A DNA stretch of 64,000 nucleotides from Comamonadaceae bacterium UBA4962 (GCA_002397315.1 DHAE01000020.1:4424-68423); one strand, 5' to 3'. Shown: positions 53,101 through 61,189, counted from the first letter of the stretch. Translations and numbers: made by a program. The notes: generated by a model not told the origin, from the letters alone.

Positions 53101-53821
53101 GCAGCGCATCGCGCTGCACGTGGACGAAGTACTGGGCAACCAGGAAGTGGTGGTGAAGAACCTCGGGCCGCAGCTCTCGCGCCTGCCCGGCCTGGCCGGC
53201 ATGTCGGTGCTGGCATCGGGCGCCGTGGTGCTGATCTACAACCCGGTGGCGCTGTCGACCGTGTACGGCGAGCAGGTGCGCGCCCGCATGGCCGCGCCGG
53301 CCGCGGCCGATGCGGATGCCGCTGCGCAGGCCGCGGGCGGAACCGCTGCGCCCGGTGCCGGCAGCCCGCTCGGGCAGGCCGCCCAGGTGCCGCTGGTGCT
53401 GGTGGTGGACGATTCGATCACCGTGCGCCGCGTCACGCAGCGCCTGCTCAAGCGCGAGGGTTACCGCGTGGCGCTGGCCGCCGACGGCCTGCAGGCCCTG
53501 GAGCGGCTGCAGGAGGAACGCCCGGCCGTGGTGCTTTCGGACATCGAGATGCCGCGCATGGACGGCTTCGACCTGGCCCGCAACATCCGCGCGGACCGGC
53601 ATATGCACGATCTGCCGATCATCATGATCACCTCGCGCATCGCGCAGAAGCACCGCGAGCACGCGGCCGAGCTCGGCGTCAACCACTACCTGGGCAAGCC
53701 GTATTCGGACGAGGAACTGCTGAGCCTGGTGCACCACTATGCGCAGGCGGCGTCCAACGCCGCGCCGGCCGCGCAGGGCGAGTCGGCGGCAGAGGCAGCG
53801 GCAGAAGCCGTGCCGGGCTGA
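47135..53821 (+). CDS. chpA: Hybrid chemotaxis kinase ChpA (PilL)
   Basis: 2228-residue CheA-type hybrid kinase of the Pil-Chp system. Canonical HPt phosphoryl sites: H745 (AFHTLKGSSRMVGL), H1233 (LAHSLAGSSATVGF) and H1467 (ALHTLKGSSRLAGA). An HPt-like domain at the N-terminus keeps a histidine (H73 in QQLHQASGALEMVG); a further one near 510 (RLAQMRGVLSVLGL) lacks it. Then come the dimerisation region (QSVRVRAQLLDRLVNQAGE), the ATPase domain with N-box HLLRNCVAHGIE (N1778) and SGRGIGMDVVRSEV, a CheW-like domain, and a C-terminal receiver with D2136 (VVLSDIEMPRMDG). Residues about 830-1180 are an Ala/Glu/Pro/Asp-rich linker. A terminator follows. Confidence 0.97.
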   Translation: MSPIDAANASGADWSQGEQDLGPLAWVLDELRKSLDGAVKAMRRFVRDAEMARESDIASLDAGALRIARQQLHQASGALEMVGMGPPALVLRSMEEAVQKFVQRPELCSDDAAAVIERASFALVEYLESVLAGKPVSPVALFPQYRDAQALTGAERVHPADLWPVERRFREPDLVVDAAPIAYGPEARARLDTAVLRVVKTGSASAARDLQKICLGFAAGQADRQARAFWKICAGFFEALAQEYLVPDVYAKRAASRVLMQYATLARGETTIADRLVQDLLFFCSQARPRGAAAAEPDDRSALRAVRQAFGLDRFRPVDYSTPRFGLYDPALLAQARKRIAAATETWSALAGGDRNKLKPAADQFSLVCDSLAKLQPGSEPLAQALARAVDTTVRSGEPPTPALAMEVATAVLYLQASFEELESAQDHMADRAARLAERLDGVAAGAEPEPLEPWMEELYRRVSDHQTMGSVMDELRATLGEAEKSMDQYFRNPADLAALGNVPGRLAQMRGVLSVLGLDQASLAVLRMRETVERLLLGEVPEPERPAVFEKLGGNLGALGFLIDMLRYQRTMARKLFIYDEELDELRILMGRTRTRASDLPEEADIHREARAARPLPLQLGGERTQQPPEDRHLPPLTEVAAPTEIPAPLPAAETTEAAEAAAEPADAARPDADAQMPAMPAAAPFAAPAPAAAADDADDESELLDIFLEEAREVVANGLEAVAGLRAEPGDLSGQTTLRRAFHTLKGSSRMVGLEAFGEAAWSLEQVFNAWLAEQKPMRPPMLDLADDALRAFGRWADDIAAGRADAWTPRGFAESAQAMRDRGEYLPLAGAVPADVPAAAAEVAKAPAVAIEAAEAAEAVREAAPPSQALPDLPELEFPEPAAFAGAGSGSAVPVAAGGDAAQVQDAEAQAASELADALQDARAPAAEAEPSFDLDLDLALPLADRDAVTAPAADLAFADTRPPEAEADADGGREAGAEAPAAVPAADVSEDIDFSAFSAALEDGAAGHPADRALAPEEVPLPGIDTGSVPGDVPQEAGAPAEPDRDGAVPAFSTPDEGGRGQDAVPAGASPVEPAETPAETWPDLALDFGDAADRGGAPAHADETPLQVPPAAGEPEAVDALDAPELPHAADAADAAELAESGGVPEAADAAEAGDVREEPADAQELPLVAESPEDAVKVIETLRIGIPLYNVYLNEADEWSRRLVTCLQEWSLELHEPLPDTAVALAHSLAGSSATVGFQALSDMARALEHALQHVQLQAQGTPEQARVFMAAAEDIRRLLHQFAAGFLKEPHPQILAQLREILATEVAPDAADAGLLPALDDTPDPEGAAQGEADAAREDAAVSETAPATTPAGGPEESNPEPEPEPESAMASRGHVAPALSVPVALQGAAADTGRPAAAEPAVTDIDDDIDAVDVIDPDLFPIFEEEAIELLPSLGAALRQWAARPENLGARNEALRALHTLKGSSRLAGAMRLGEMAHRLESAVEQVDTEALSAEAIEPLLVAFDGLQSGFDALRNIGAQGLAEPMAVSPQAELATGPAAPAAAPQDGGAPMPVPTPRPAVRLPGASQLTAARPVSSQSVRVRAQLLDRLVNQAGEVMIARSRLDARMVQMKDSLADLTGNLERLRQQLRDIEVQAETQMQSRLALSKDSSADFDPLEFDRFTRVQELTRMMAESVNDVATVQRNLQRAMEGAEDDLIAQGRQARELQRDLLRTRMVEFEGISERLYAVVRQASKETGKQIKLDIDGGSIEMDRGVLDRMTPAFEHLLRNCVAHGIEAPEVRAAAGKPPTGSITVALKQDGNDVSVEFRDDGAGLDLERIRAKAVSQGLIAPDAPVGPAEAAQLVFMPGFSTAMEVTGLSGRGIGMDVVRSEVNALGGRIETTTASGQGTSFRMVLPLTTAVTQVVMLRAGALTLGVPANLVEIVRRTSGSELEEAYRQGAFEDGVETLPFFWAGALLQSSASSQETSCRTRPVVILRSASQRIALHVDEVLGNQEVVVKNLGPQLSRLPGLAGMSVLASGAVVLIYNPVALSTVYGEQVRARMAAPAAADADAAAQAAGGTAAPGAGSPLGQAAQVPLVLVVDDSITVRRVTQRLLKREGYRVALAADGLQALERLQEERPAVVLSDIEMPRMDGFDLARNIRADRHMHDLPIIMITSRIAQKHREHAAELGVNHYLGKPYSDEELLSLVHHYAQAASNAAPAAQGESAAEAAAEAVPG

Positions 53822-53847
53822 AGGTCCGGCCCGCACGGCGGCAGCGA

Positions 53848-53884
53848 AAGGCCACGGCCCCGGTTCGGGGCGTGGCCTTTTTTT
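53848..53884 (+). terminator. Rho-independent terminator of the pil-chp operon
   Basis: The hairpin GGCCACG-GCCCC/GGGGC-GTGGCC with one bulged G and loop GGTTC is followed by seven T residues (53878-53884). It lies 29 bp after the chpA stop. Confidence 0.88.
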
Positions 53885-53898
53885 GGGGCCCGTGCCGG

Positions 53899-55404
53899 TC
53901 AGTCCGCGCCAGCGCCCGCTTTAGCCCCTGCCCCTGATCTGGCTTTGACGACCGCATAGCGTTCCAGGGTGCGCTGCCGGGCTTCGTCGTGGTCCACGAT
54001 GGGGCGGGGATAGGTGTCGCCCAGCCGCACGCCGGCCGCTTCCAGCTCCAGCGGGCTGGCCTCCCAGGGCGCATGCACCAGCGCGTCCGGCAGCGCGGCC
54101 AGCTGGGGCAGGTAGGCGCGGATGAACTTGCCCTTGGGGTCGAACTTGCGGCTCTGGCTCAGCGGGTTGAAGATGCGGAAGTAGGGTTGCGCGTCGCAGC
54201 CGCTCGAACTCGCCCACTGCCAGCCGCCGTTGTTGGCGGAGAAGTCGAAGTCGTTGAGCTTTTCCGCGAAATAGCGCTCGCCCAGGCGCCAGTCCACGCC
54301 GAGGTCCTTCACGAGGAAGCTGGCCACCACCATGCGCAGCCGGTTGTGCATGTAGCCCGTGCGGTTGATCTGCGCCATCGCGGCGTCGATCAGCGGGTAG
54401 CCGGTGCGCCCGTCACACCAGGCCGCGAACCGTTCCTCGGCCTCGGCGCCGGCCTCCCAGGCGATGGCGTCGTAGGCGGGCCGGAAGCTCGCGCCCCCGG
54501 CCAGCTGCGGATGGTGCGACAAGATCTGGACATAGAAATCGCGCCAGATCAGCTCGCTCAGCCACGTGGCCGCGCCTTCGCTGCCCTTCCTCGCACGGGC
54601 GTGGGCCTCGCGCGCGGCGCGCCGCGGAGACAGCGTGCCGAAGCGCATGTGCACGCTGAGATAGCTCGGCCCCTTGACGGCGGGGAAGTCGCGCGCCTTG
54701 CCGTAGTCGTCGATGCGCCCGAGGAAATCCTCGAACAGGGCGTTCGCGCCGTCCATGCCGGGCGGCAGCGGCAGGGCGTCCAGGCCGGCCGACTCGAAGC
54801 CGATGTCGGCCAGCGTGGGCACGCCGCCGCGCGCCCATTCCGGCCGGGCCGCCAGCTGCCGCGCATGGCGCTCCACGGGATAGGCGCTGAGGTAGAACGC
54901 ATCCACCTTGCGCAGCCAGGCGTTCTTGTAGGGCGTGAACACGGTGTAGGGCGAGCCCTGCTGCGTGAGGATCTCCGCGCGCTCGAAGATCGTGTGGTCC
55001 TTGGAGGTATGGAACTGCACGCCGCCCGCGCCCAGCACGTGGCGCACCCGGCCGTCGCGCTCCAGCGCGGCGGGTTCGTCGTCGTGGTTGGCGAACACCG
55101 CCTGCACGCCCAGGCGCAGCGCCAGCGCGGGAACCTCCCGCGCCGCGGCGCCGTGGCACACGATCAATCCCCCGTGCGTGTGGCCCGAAAGCCGGCGCAG
55201 CGAGGCGTCGAGCGCCACCAGCGATTCGCGGATGAACTCCACGCGCCGGTCCGCGCGCGGCAGCGGATCGAGGATGTCGGTGTCGAACACGAACACGCAG
55301 TGCACCTCGCCGCACTGGCGCAGCGCGTGGTAGAGCGCCGCGTGGTCGTCGCTGCGCAGGTCGCGCCGGAACCAGACCAGACCTGAAGAAAAAGTGGCTT
55401 CCAT
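53899..55404 (-). CDS. phrB: Deoxyribodipyrimidine photolyase
   Basis: 501-residue class I CPD photolyase/cryptochrome-family protein. N-terminal antenna (photolyase) domain from LVWFRRDLRSDDHAAL; C-terminal FAD domain with LSELIWRDFYVQILSHHP, GRTGYPLIDAAMAQ, GYMHNRLRMVVASFLVKDL and the strongly conserved FDFSANNGGWQWASSSGCDAQ-type segment. It repairs cyclobutane pyrimidine dimers using blue light. The start MEATFSS at 55404 is preferred; the open frame extends far into the divergent yqgE but is not used. Only 21 bp separate this ATG from that of yqgE, so its promoter must overlap yqgE or be very compact. Confidence 0.96.
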   Translation of the reverse strand: MEATFSSGLVWFRRDLRSDDHAALYHALRQCGEVHCVFVFDTDILDPLPRADRRVEFIRESLVALDASLRRLSGHTHGGLIVCHGAAAREVPALALRLGVQAVFANHDDEPAALERDGRVRHVLGAGGVQFHTSKDHTIFERAEILTQQGSPYTVFTPYKNAWLRKVDAFYLSAYPVERHARQLAARPEWARGGVPTLADIGFESAGLDALPLPPGMDGANALFEDFLGRIDDYGKARDFPAVKGPSYLSVHMRFGTLSPRRAAREAHARARKGSEGAATWLSELIWRDFYVQILSHHPQLAGGASFRPAYDAIAWEAGAEAEERFAAWCDGRTGYPLIDAAMAQINRTGYMHNRLRMVVASFLVKDLGVDWRLGERYFAEKLNDFDFSANNGGWQWASSSGCDAQPYFRIFNPLSQSRKFDPKGKFIRAYLPQLAALPDALVHAPWEASPLELEAAGVRLGDTYPRPIVDHDEARQRTLERYAVVKARSGAGAKAGAGAD

Positions 55405-55413
55405 GATCGTCGT

Positions 55414-55419
55414 TAAAAT
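55414..55419 (+). promoter_or_regulatory. Candidate -10 element (TAAAAT) for yqgE-pyr operon
   Basis: GTTAAAATTG lies in the 21-bp space between the phrB and yqgE start codons. A transcript from it would start about at 55426, the first ATG of yqgE, which would favour the second ATG at 55447 or leaderless translation. No -35 is obvious. Confidence 0.4.
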
Positions 55420-55425
55420 TGCGGG

Positions 55426-56076
55426 ATGCCTGCCGATTCTGCGCCCATGAACCTGACGCACCACTTCCTGATCGCCATGCCTGGACTGGAAGACGAGTCG
55501 TTTGCCCGCAGCGTCGTGTACCTGTGCGAACACAGTGAGCGCGGGGCGCTCGGGCTCATCATCAACAAGCCGTCCGACCTGAGCCTGAAGGGCCTGTTCG
55601 ACAAGGTCGACCTGTCGCTGCGCCGCGACGACCTCTCGAAGGAGCCCGTCTTCCGCGGCGGACCGGTACAGACCGAGCGCGGCTTCGTGCTGCACGAACC
55701 GATGAGCCCGCCGCCCTCCCTCGAAAAACCCAGGGCGAAGGCCGAAGGGGAGTCGGAGGACGACGAGGATTCCGGGCCCGAATCCGCCTACGCGTCCACC
55801 ATGTCCATCCCGGGTGGCCTGGAGATGACCACCAGCAAGGACGTGCTGGAGGCCCTCTCCACCGGCGCCGGCCCGCGGCGCGTGCTCGTCACGCTCGGCT
55901 ACGCCTCCTGGGGCGAGGGCCAGCTCGAATCCGAACTCGCCGAGAACAGCTGGCTCACCGTGGGGGCCGATCTGTCGGTGATCTTCGACACCCCCGTCGG
56001 CCAGCGCTACGACAAGGCCCTGGGCCTGCTGGGCCTGCAGGCGTGGATGCTCTCGCCCGAGGCGGGGCACGCATGA
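55426..56076 (+). CDS. yqgE: UPF0301/AlgH-family protein YqgE
   Basis: 216-residue protein of the YqgE/AlgH family, of unknown biochemical function. Family blocks: LTHHFLIAMPGLEDESFARS, VVYLCEHSERGALGLIINK, VFRGGPVQTERGFVLHE, EMTTSKDVLEAL and LGYASWGEGQLESELAENSW. An acidic, low-complexity insert at about 103-125 (EGESEDDEDSGPES) is absent from E. coli YqgE. Start alternatives are ATG 55426 or ATG 55447 (MNLTHHF, where E. coli YqgE begins). It overlaps ruvX by ATGA and heads the ruvX-pyrR-pyrB-pyrC' operon, a conserved order in several proteobacteria. Confidence 0.93.
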   Translation: MPADSAPMNLTHHFLIAMPGLEDESFARSVVYLCEHSERGALGLIINKPSDLSLKGLFDKVDLSLRRDDLSKEPVFRGGPVQTERGFVLHEPMSPPPSLEKPRAKAEGESEDDEDSGPESAYASTMSIPGGLEMTTSKDVLEALSTGAGPRRVLVTLGYASWGEGQLESELAENSWLTVGADLSVIFDTPVGQRYDKALGLLGLQAWMLSPEAGHA

Positions 56077-56528
56077 GCGGCACCGTGCCGGAGCCGTCTT
56101 CCGCCGCCGCCGCCGACCCTGCCGTTTCCGCCGTTCCCGCGCACCTGCAGTCCTTCCTGGCCTTCGATTTCGGCGCCAAGCGCACCGGGGTCGCCGTGGG
56201 CACGCGGATGCTGCGCACCGCCACCCCGCAGGCCACGATCCGCGCCGAAGGGGCGGACGCGCGCTTCGCTGGCGTGGCCGAGCGGGTGCGCGAATGGCAG
56301 CCCGATGCGCTCGTCGTCGGCGTGCCGTACCACCCCGACGGGGCACCGCACGAGAACACCGCGCGCGCGCAGAAGTTCGCGCGCCAGCTGCGCGGGCGCT
56401 TCGGCCTGCCGGTGTTCGAGGTGGACGAGCGCTACAGCACCACCGAAGCCCATGCGGCCGGCGCAAAGGACGCCGATGCCGCATCGGCCTGCATCATCCT
56501 GGAACAGTTCCTGAGGCAACTCCCATGA
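56073..56528 (+). CDS. ruvX: RuvX/YqgF-family pre-16S rRNA nuclease
   Basis: 151-residue RNase H-fold nuclease that trims the 5' end of pre-16S rRNA (also called Holliday-junction resolvase-like). The first catalytic aspartate is in LAFDFGAKRTGVAVG, the second acidic residue in the FEVDERYSTTEAH block, and the third in the AGAKDADAASACIIL region. About 25 N-terminal residues (Ala/Pro-rich) precede the fold. The start overlaps the yqgE stop and the stop overlaps the pyrR start, both as ATGA, so translational coupling is likely. Confidence 0.94.
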   Translation: MSGTVPEPSSAAAADPAVSAVPAHLQSFLAFDFGAKRTGVAVGTRMLRTATPQATIRAEGADARFAGVAERVREWQPDALVVGVPYHPDGAPHENTARAQKFARQLRGRFGLPVFEVDERYSTTEAHAAGAKDADAASACIILEQFLRQLP

Positions 56529-57049
56529 GTCCGACGTCTTCCTCCGCCCCGGCCGGGGCCCTCACCCTCGACGCCGAGGCGCTCTACCGCGAACTGCTGG
56601 CCGGCGTGCGCGCGCTGCGCACCCCGCAGACGCAGCTCGCCGGCATCGCGTCCGGCGGCGCCTGGCTGGCCGAGCGCCTGCAGCAGGACCTGGCCCTGCC
56701 GGGCGAGGCCGGCGTGCTCTCTTCCGCGCTGCACCGCGACGACTTCTCCCAGCGCGGCCTCGCCACCAGCGCGCAGACGCGCCTGGGCTTCGACGTGGAC
56801 GGCGCGGACATCCTGCTGCTGGACGACGTGCTCTACACCGGCCGCACCATCCGCGCCGTGATCAACGAGCTGTTCGACTACGGCCGCCCGGCGCGCGTGC
56901 GGTTGGCGGTGCTGGTGGACCGCGGCGGCCGCGAGCTGCCCGTGCAGGCCGATTTCGCCGCGGCGCGCGTGGCGCTGCCGGCGGCCCAGTCCCTGGCGCT
57001 CGCCCGCGCGGACGGCGGCGCCTTCCACTTCCACGTCCAGGAGGCCTGA
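56525..57049 (+). CDS. pyrR: PyrR bifunctional regulator/uracil phosphoribosyltransferase
   Basis: 174-residue type I phosphoribosyltransferase. The PRPP loop is ILLLDDVLYTGRTIRAV, and the hinge ALHRDDFSQRGLATS is typical of PyrR. In Gram-positives PyrR attenuates pyr mRNA by binding RNA; in proteobacteria its regulatory role is less clear, and I see no obvious anti-terminator in the preceding genes. It overlaps ruvX at its start; pyrB follows 4 bp after its stop. Confidence 0.92.
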   Translation: MSPTSSSAPAGALTLDAEALYRELLAGVRALRTPQTQLAGIASGGAWLAERLQQDLALPGEAGVLSSALHRDDFSQRGLATSAQTRLGFDVDGADILLLDDVLYTGRTIRAVINELFDYGRPARVRLAVLVDRGGRELPVQADFAAARVALPAAQSLALARADGGAFHFHVQEA

Positions 57050-57053
57050 CGCC

Positions 57054-58016
57054 GTGCTCTCCAAGCGCAACCCCCAGCTCAACCGCCACGGCGAGTTGAT
57101 CCACCTGCTGTCGATCGAGGGCCTGCCCCGCAGCATCGTCACGCACATCCTGGACACCGCGGCCAACTTCGTCTCTGTGAACGACCGCGAGGTGAAGAAG
57201 GTGCCGCTGCTGCGCGGCAAGAGCGTGTTCAACCTGTTCTTCGAGAACAGCACGCGCACGCGCACCACCTTCGAGATCGCGGCCAAGCGCCTGTCGGCCG
57301 ACGTGATCAACCTCGACATCGCGCGCTCCTCGGCCAGCAAGGGCGAATCGCTGCTGGACACCATCGCCAACCTGTCGGCCATGGCCGCCGACCTGTTCGT
57401 GGTGCGGCACAGCGAATCGGGCGCGCCCTACCTGATCGCGCAGCACGTGGCGCCGCACGTGCACGTGATCAACGCGGGCGACGGCCGGCATGCGCACCCC
57501 ACGCAGGGGCTGCTCGACATGTACACGATCCGCCACTACAAGAAGGATTTCTCCAACCTCACGGTGGCGATCGTGGGCGACGTGCTGCATTCGCGCGTGG
57601 CGCGTTCGGACATCCACGGCCTCACCACCCTGGGCTGCCCGGAGGTGCGCGTGGTGGGCCCGCGCACCCTGGTGCCCGGCGATCTCTCGCAGATGGGCGT
57701 GCGCGTGTGCCACACGCTGGAAGATGGCATCAAGGACGCCGACGTGGTCATCATGCTGCGCCTGCAGAACGAGCGCATGAGCGGGGCGCTGCTGCCCTCC
57801 AGCCAGGAGTACTTCAAGAGCTTCGGCCTCACGCCCGAGAAGCTGCAGCTGGCCAAGCCCGATGCCATCGTGATGCACCCCGGCCCGATCAACCGCGGCG
57901 TGGAGATCGACTCCGCCGTGGTGGACGGCAAGCAGAGCGTGATCCTGCCGCAGGTGACCTTCGGCATCGCGGTGCGCATGGCAGTGATGTCCATCGTGGC
58001 GGGGAATGAGGCTTAA
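57054..58016 (+). CDS. pyrB: Aspartate carbamoyltransferase catalytic subunit
   Basis: 320-residue enzyme of the second pyrimidine step. The carbamoyl-phosphate motif FENSTRTRTTFEIAAKRL and the aspartate-binding region (HPGPINRG) are intact, as are GDGRHAHPTQGLLD and AIVGDVLHSRVARSD. GTG start at 57054, with AGGAG twelve bases upstream. No pyrI regulatory gene is present; instead a non-catalytic dihydroorotase homologue follows after 3 bp, as in the dodecameric PyrB-PyrC' complexes of pseudomonads. It is therefore probably active only in complex with that partner. Confidence 0.97.
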   Translation: MLSKRNPQLNRHGELIHLLSIEGLPRSIVTHILDTAANFVSVNDREVKKVPLLRGKSVFNLFFENSTRTRTTFEIAAKRLSADVINLDIARSSASKGESLLDTIANLSAMAADLFVVRHSESGAPYLIAQHVAPHVHVINAGDGRHAHPTQGLLDMYTIRHYKKDFSNLTVAIVGDVLHSRVARSDIHGLTTLGCPEVRVVGPRTLVPGDLSQMGVRVCHTLEDGIKDADVVIMLRLQNERMSGALLPSSQEYFKSFGLTPEKLQLAKPDAIVMHPGPINRGVEIDSAVVDGKQSVILPQVTFGIAVRMAVMSIVAGNEA

Positions 58017-58019
58017 ACG

Positions 58020-59315
58020 ATGAAGATACTGATCCAGAACGGCCGGGTGCTCGATCCGGCCAGCGGGCTCGACAAGCAGGGCGACGTGGCGGTGGCCGCG
58101 GGGCGCGTGATCGCCATCGGCCGCACGCCGCCGGACTTCCAGCCCGCGCGCACCATCGACGCCACCGGCTGCATCGTGCTGCCGGGGCTGGTGGACCTCG
58201 CCGCGCGCCTGCGCGAGCCGGGCCACGAACACGAGGGCATGCTCGAATCCGAGATGTCCGCGGCGGTGGCCGGCGGCGTGACCAGCCTCGTGTGCCCGCC
58301 CGACACCGATCCGGTGCTCGACGAGCCGGGCCTCGTCGAGATGCTCAAGTTCCGCGCCGAGAAGCTGCACCAGGCGCGCCTCTTCCCGCTGGGCGCGCTC
58401 ACGCGCGGACTGGCCGGCGAGGTGCTGACCGAGATGGCGGAACTCACCGAATCGGGCTGCGTGGGCTTCGGTCAGGCCGAGGTGCCGCTCGCCAGCACGC
58501 AGGTGCTGCAGCGCGCGCTGCAGTACGCGGCCACCTTCGGCTACACGGTCTGGCTGCGGCCGCAGGAGCTGCACCTGGGCAAGGGCGTGGCCGCCAGCGG
58601 GCCGCTCGCCACGCGCCTGGGCCTGTCGGGCATTCCCGTCGCGGCCGAGACCATCGCGCTGCACACCATCTTCGAGCTGCTCAAGACCACCGGCGCGCGC
58701 GTGCACCTGTGCCGCCTCTCCAGCGCGGCGGGCGTGCAGCTCGTGCGGCAGGCCAAGGCCGAGGGCCTGAAGGTGAGCTGCGACGTGAGCATCAACTCGC
58801 TGCTGCTCACCGACACCGACATCGGCTACTTCGACAGCCGTGCGCGCCTGTCTCCGCCGCTGCGCCAGCAGCGCGACCGCGACGCGCTGCTGGCCGCGCT
58901 GGCCGACGGCACCATCGACGCGCTGGTCTCCGACCACAATCCGGTGGACGAGGACGCCAAGACGCTGCCCTTCGCCGAGGCGGAACCGGGCGCGACGGGG
59001 CTGGAGCTGCTCGCGGGCATCGCGCTCAAGTGGTCGCGCGACCACGGCGTGCCGATGGACCGGGCCTTCGCCACGGTGACCTCCGAGCCCGCACGCGTGC
59101 TGGGCTCGGCGCTCGGCACGTTCGCGGCCAGTGCCGGCCGGCTCGTGGAAGGCGGCGTGGCCGACCTCTGCGTGTTCGACCCCGCCGACGCATGGACCAT
59201 CGCCCCCGGCGCCCTGCGCAGCCAGGGCACGCACACGCCGTTCTCCGGCTACGAACTGCCCGGCCGCGTGCGCTGCACGCTCGTGGGCGGCATCGTCGCG
59301 TTCGAGCGCGGTTGA
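58020..59315 (+). CDS. Dihydroorotase homologue lacking metal ligands (PyrC'/PyrX)
   Basis: 431-residue amidohydrolase-fold protein of the dihydroorotase family. The usual HxH metal motif (…DxHxHLREPG) reads LVDLAARLREPG, so both histidines are lost; a further ligand position reads CRLSSAAG instead of HxSt. The aspartate region VSDHNPVDEDAK remains. It is thus predicted to be catalytically inactive and to serve as a structural partner of PyrB, as known for Pseudomonas PyrC'. An active dihydroorotase (pyrC) should be elsewhere in the genome. It is 3 bp after pyrB, and its stop overlaps the next gene (TGATG). Confidence 0.92.
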   Translation: MKILIQNGRVLDPASGLDKQGDVAVAAGRVIAIGRTPPDFQPARTIDATGCIVLPGLVDLAARLREPGHEHEGMLESEMSAAVAGGVTSLVCPPDTDPVLDEPGLVEMLKFRAEKLHQARLFPLGALTRGLAGEVLTEMAELTESGCVGFGQAEVPLASTQVLQRALQYAATFGYTVWLRPQELHLGKGVAASGPLATRLGLSGIPVAAETIALHTIFELLKTTGARVHLCRLSSAAGVQLVRQAKAEGLKVSCDVSINSLLLTDTDIGYFDSRARLSPPLRQQRDRDALLAALADGTIDALVSDHNPVDEDAKTLPFAEAEPGATGLELLAGIALKWSRDHGVPMDRAFATVTSEPARVLGSALGTFAASAGRLVEGGVADLCVFDPADAWTIAPGALRSQGTHTPFSGYELPGRVRCTLVGGIVAFERG

Positions 59316-60052
59316 TGCGGTCGCTGCGCGCGGTGGCGCGCCTGCTGCGGCTCCTGGCGCACATCCTGGCAGGGCTGGGCACAGTGCTGCTGCGCTTTCC
59401 CCGCATGGCGCCGGAGGTGCAGCATGCGCGCGTGCAGGTCTGGTCGCGCGAACTGCTGGCGCATGCCGGCATCGCGCTGGAGATCCGCGGCACCCCGCCG
59501 GTCTCGGGCCCGGTGCTGCTCGTGGCCAACCACCTCTCCTGGCTCGACATTCCCGTGATGCACGCGGCGCGGCATTGCCGCTTCATCTCCAAGTCGGACG
59601 TGGAGCGCTGGCCCGTCATCGGCCGCCTCGCCACGGCCGCGGGCACGCTCTACATCGAACGCAACACGCGCCGCGACGCCATGCGCATCGTGCGCCTCAT
59701 GCAGGAGGCGCTGGCGCGCCGCGAAGTGCTGGGCGTGTTCCCGGAGGGCACGACGTCCGAGGGCACCGAACTGCTGCCCTTCCACGCCAACCTGCTGCAG
59801 GCTGCCGTACTGGCGGATACGCCCGTGCAGCCGGTAGGCCTGCGCTTCGTCGACCGTGCCGCCGGCCGGCCCAGCGCAGATGCGCTCTACGTGGGCGACG
59901 ACACGCTGCTGGCGTCTCTCTGGCGCGTGCTGCGGGCCGAGCCCATGGTGGCGGTGGTGCATTACGGACGGCCCGAGCGGGCCGCGGGCCGCGACCGGCG
60001 CGTGTGGGCGGAGGATCTGCGCCAGGCGGTCGACGCGTTGCGCAAGGGCTGA
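59315..60052 (+). CDS. 1-acyl-sn-glycerol-3-phosphate acyltransferase (PlsC-type)
   Basis: 245-residue PlsC-family acyltransferase converting lysophosphatidic to phosphatidic acid. N-terminal hydrophobic helix (LLRLLAHILAGLGTVLL), catalytic VANHLSWLDIPVM (HxxxxD), ISKSDVERWPVIG, and the substrate-binding block VFPEGTTSEGTELLPF. The start overlaps the pyrC' stop as TGATG, making it the last gene of the yqgE operon. This is the second PlsC-domain protein in the window; it differs clearly from the YihG-like one. Either could be the main PlsC. Confidence 0.93.
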   Translation: MRSLRAVARLLRLLAHILAGLGTVLLRFPRMAPEVQHARVQVWSRELLAHAGIALEIRGTPPVSGPVLLVANHLSWLDIPVMHAARHCRFISKSDVERWPVIGRLATAAGTLYIERNTRRDAMRIVRLMQEALARREVLGVFPEGTTSEGTELLPFHANLLQAAVLADTPVQPVGLRFVDRAAGRPSADALYVGDDTLLASLWRVLRAEPMVAVVHYGRPERAAGRDRRVWAEDLRQAVDALRKG

Positions 60053-60085
60053 TCCGCGCCCGCCGTCCTGCGGATACAGCGGCTT

Positions 60086-61150
<1,065 letters not shown>

Positions 61151-61170
61151 ACGGGGATTCTAGAAGGGGC

Positions 61171-61189
61171 AATGCGTAGAATTCGCATT
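61171..61189. promoter_or_regulatory. Candidate Fur box between the ABC ATPase and permease genes
   Basis: A 19-bp spaced dyad AATGCG-TAGAATT-CGCATT with perfect 6-bp arms lies in the divergent interval. The half ATTCGCATT is common in Fur operators, while the other half is less consensus-like. The position is right for control of both directions, but it overlaps the upstream start candidate of the permease. Confidence 0.5.

Noticed and set aside
47138..53836. Very long minus-strand open frames (743 and 1312 codons) opposite chpA
   Set aside because: They are reverse shadows of a GC-rich gene with strong third-position G/C bias; the translations are Arg/His/Gln-rich with no domain, while the plus frame has clear HPt, CheA and receiver motifs.
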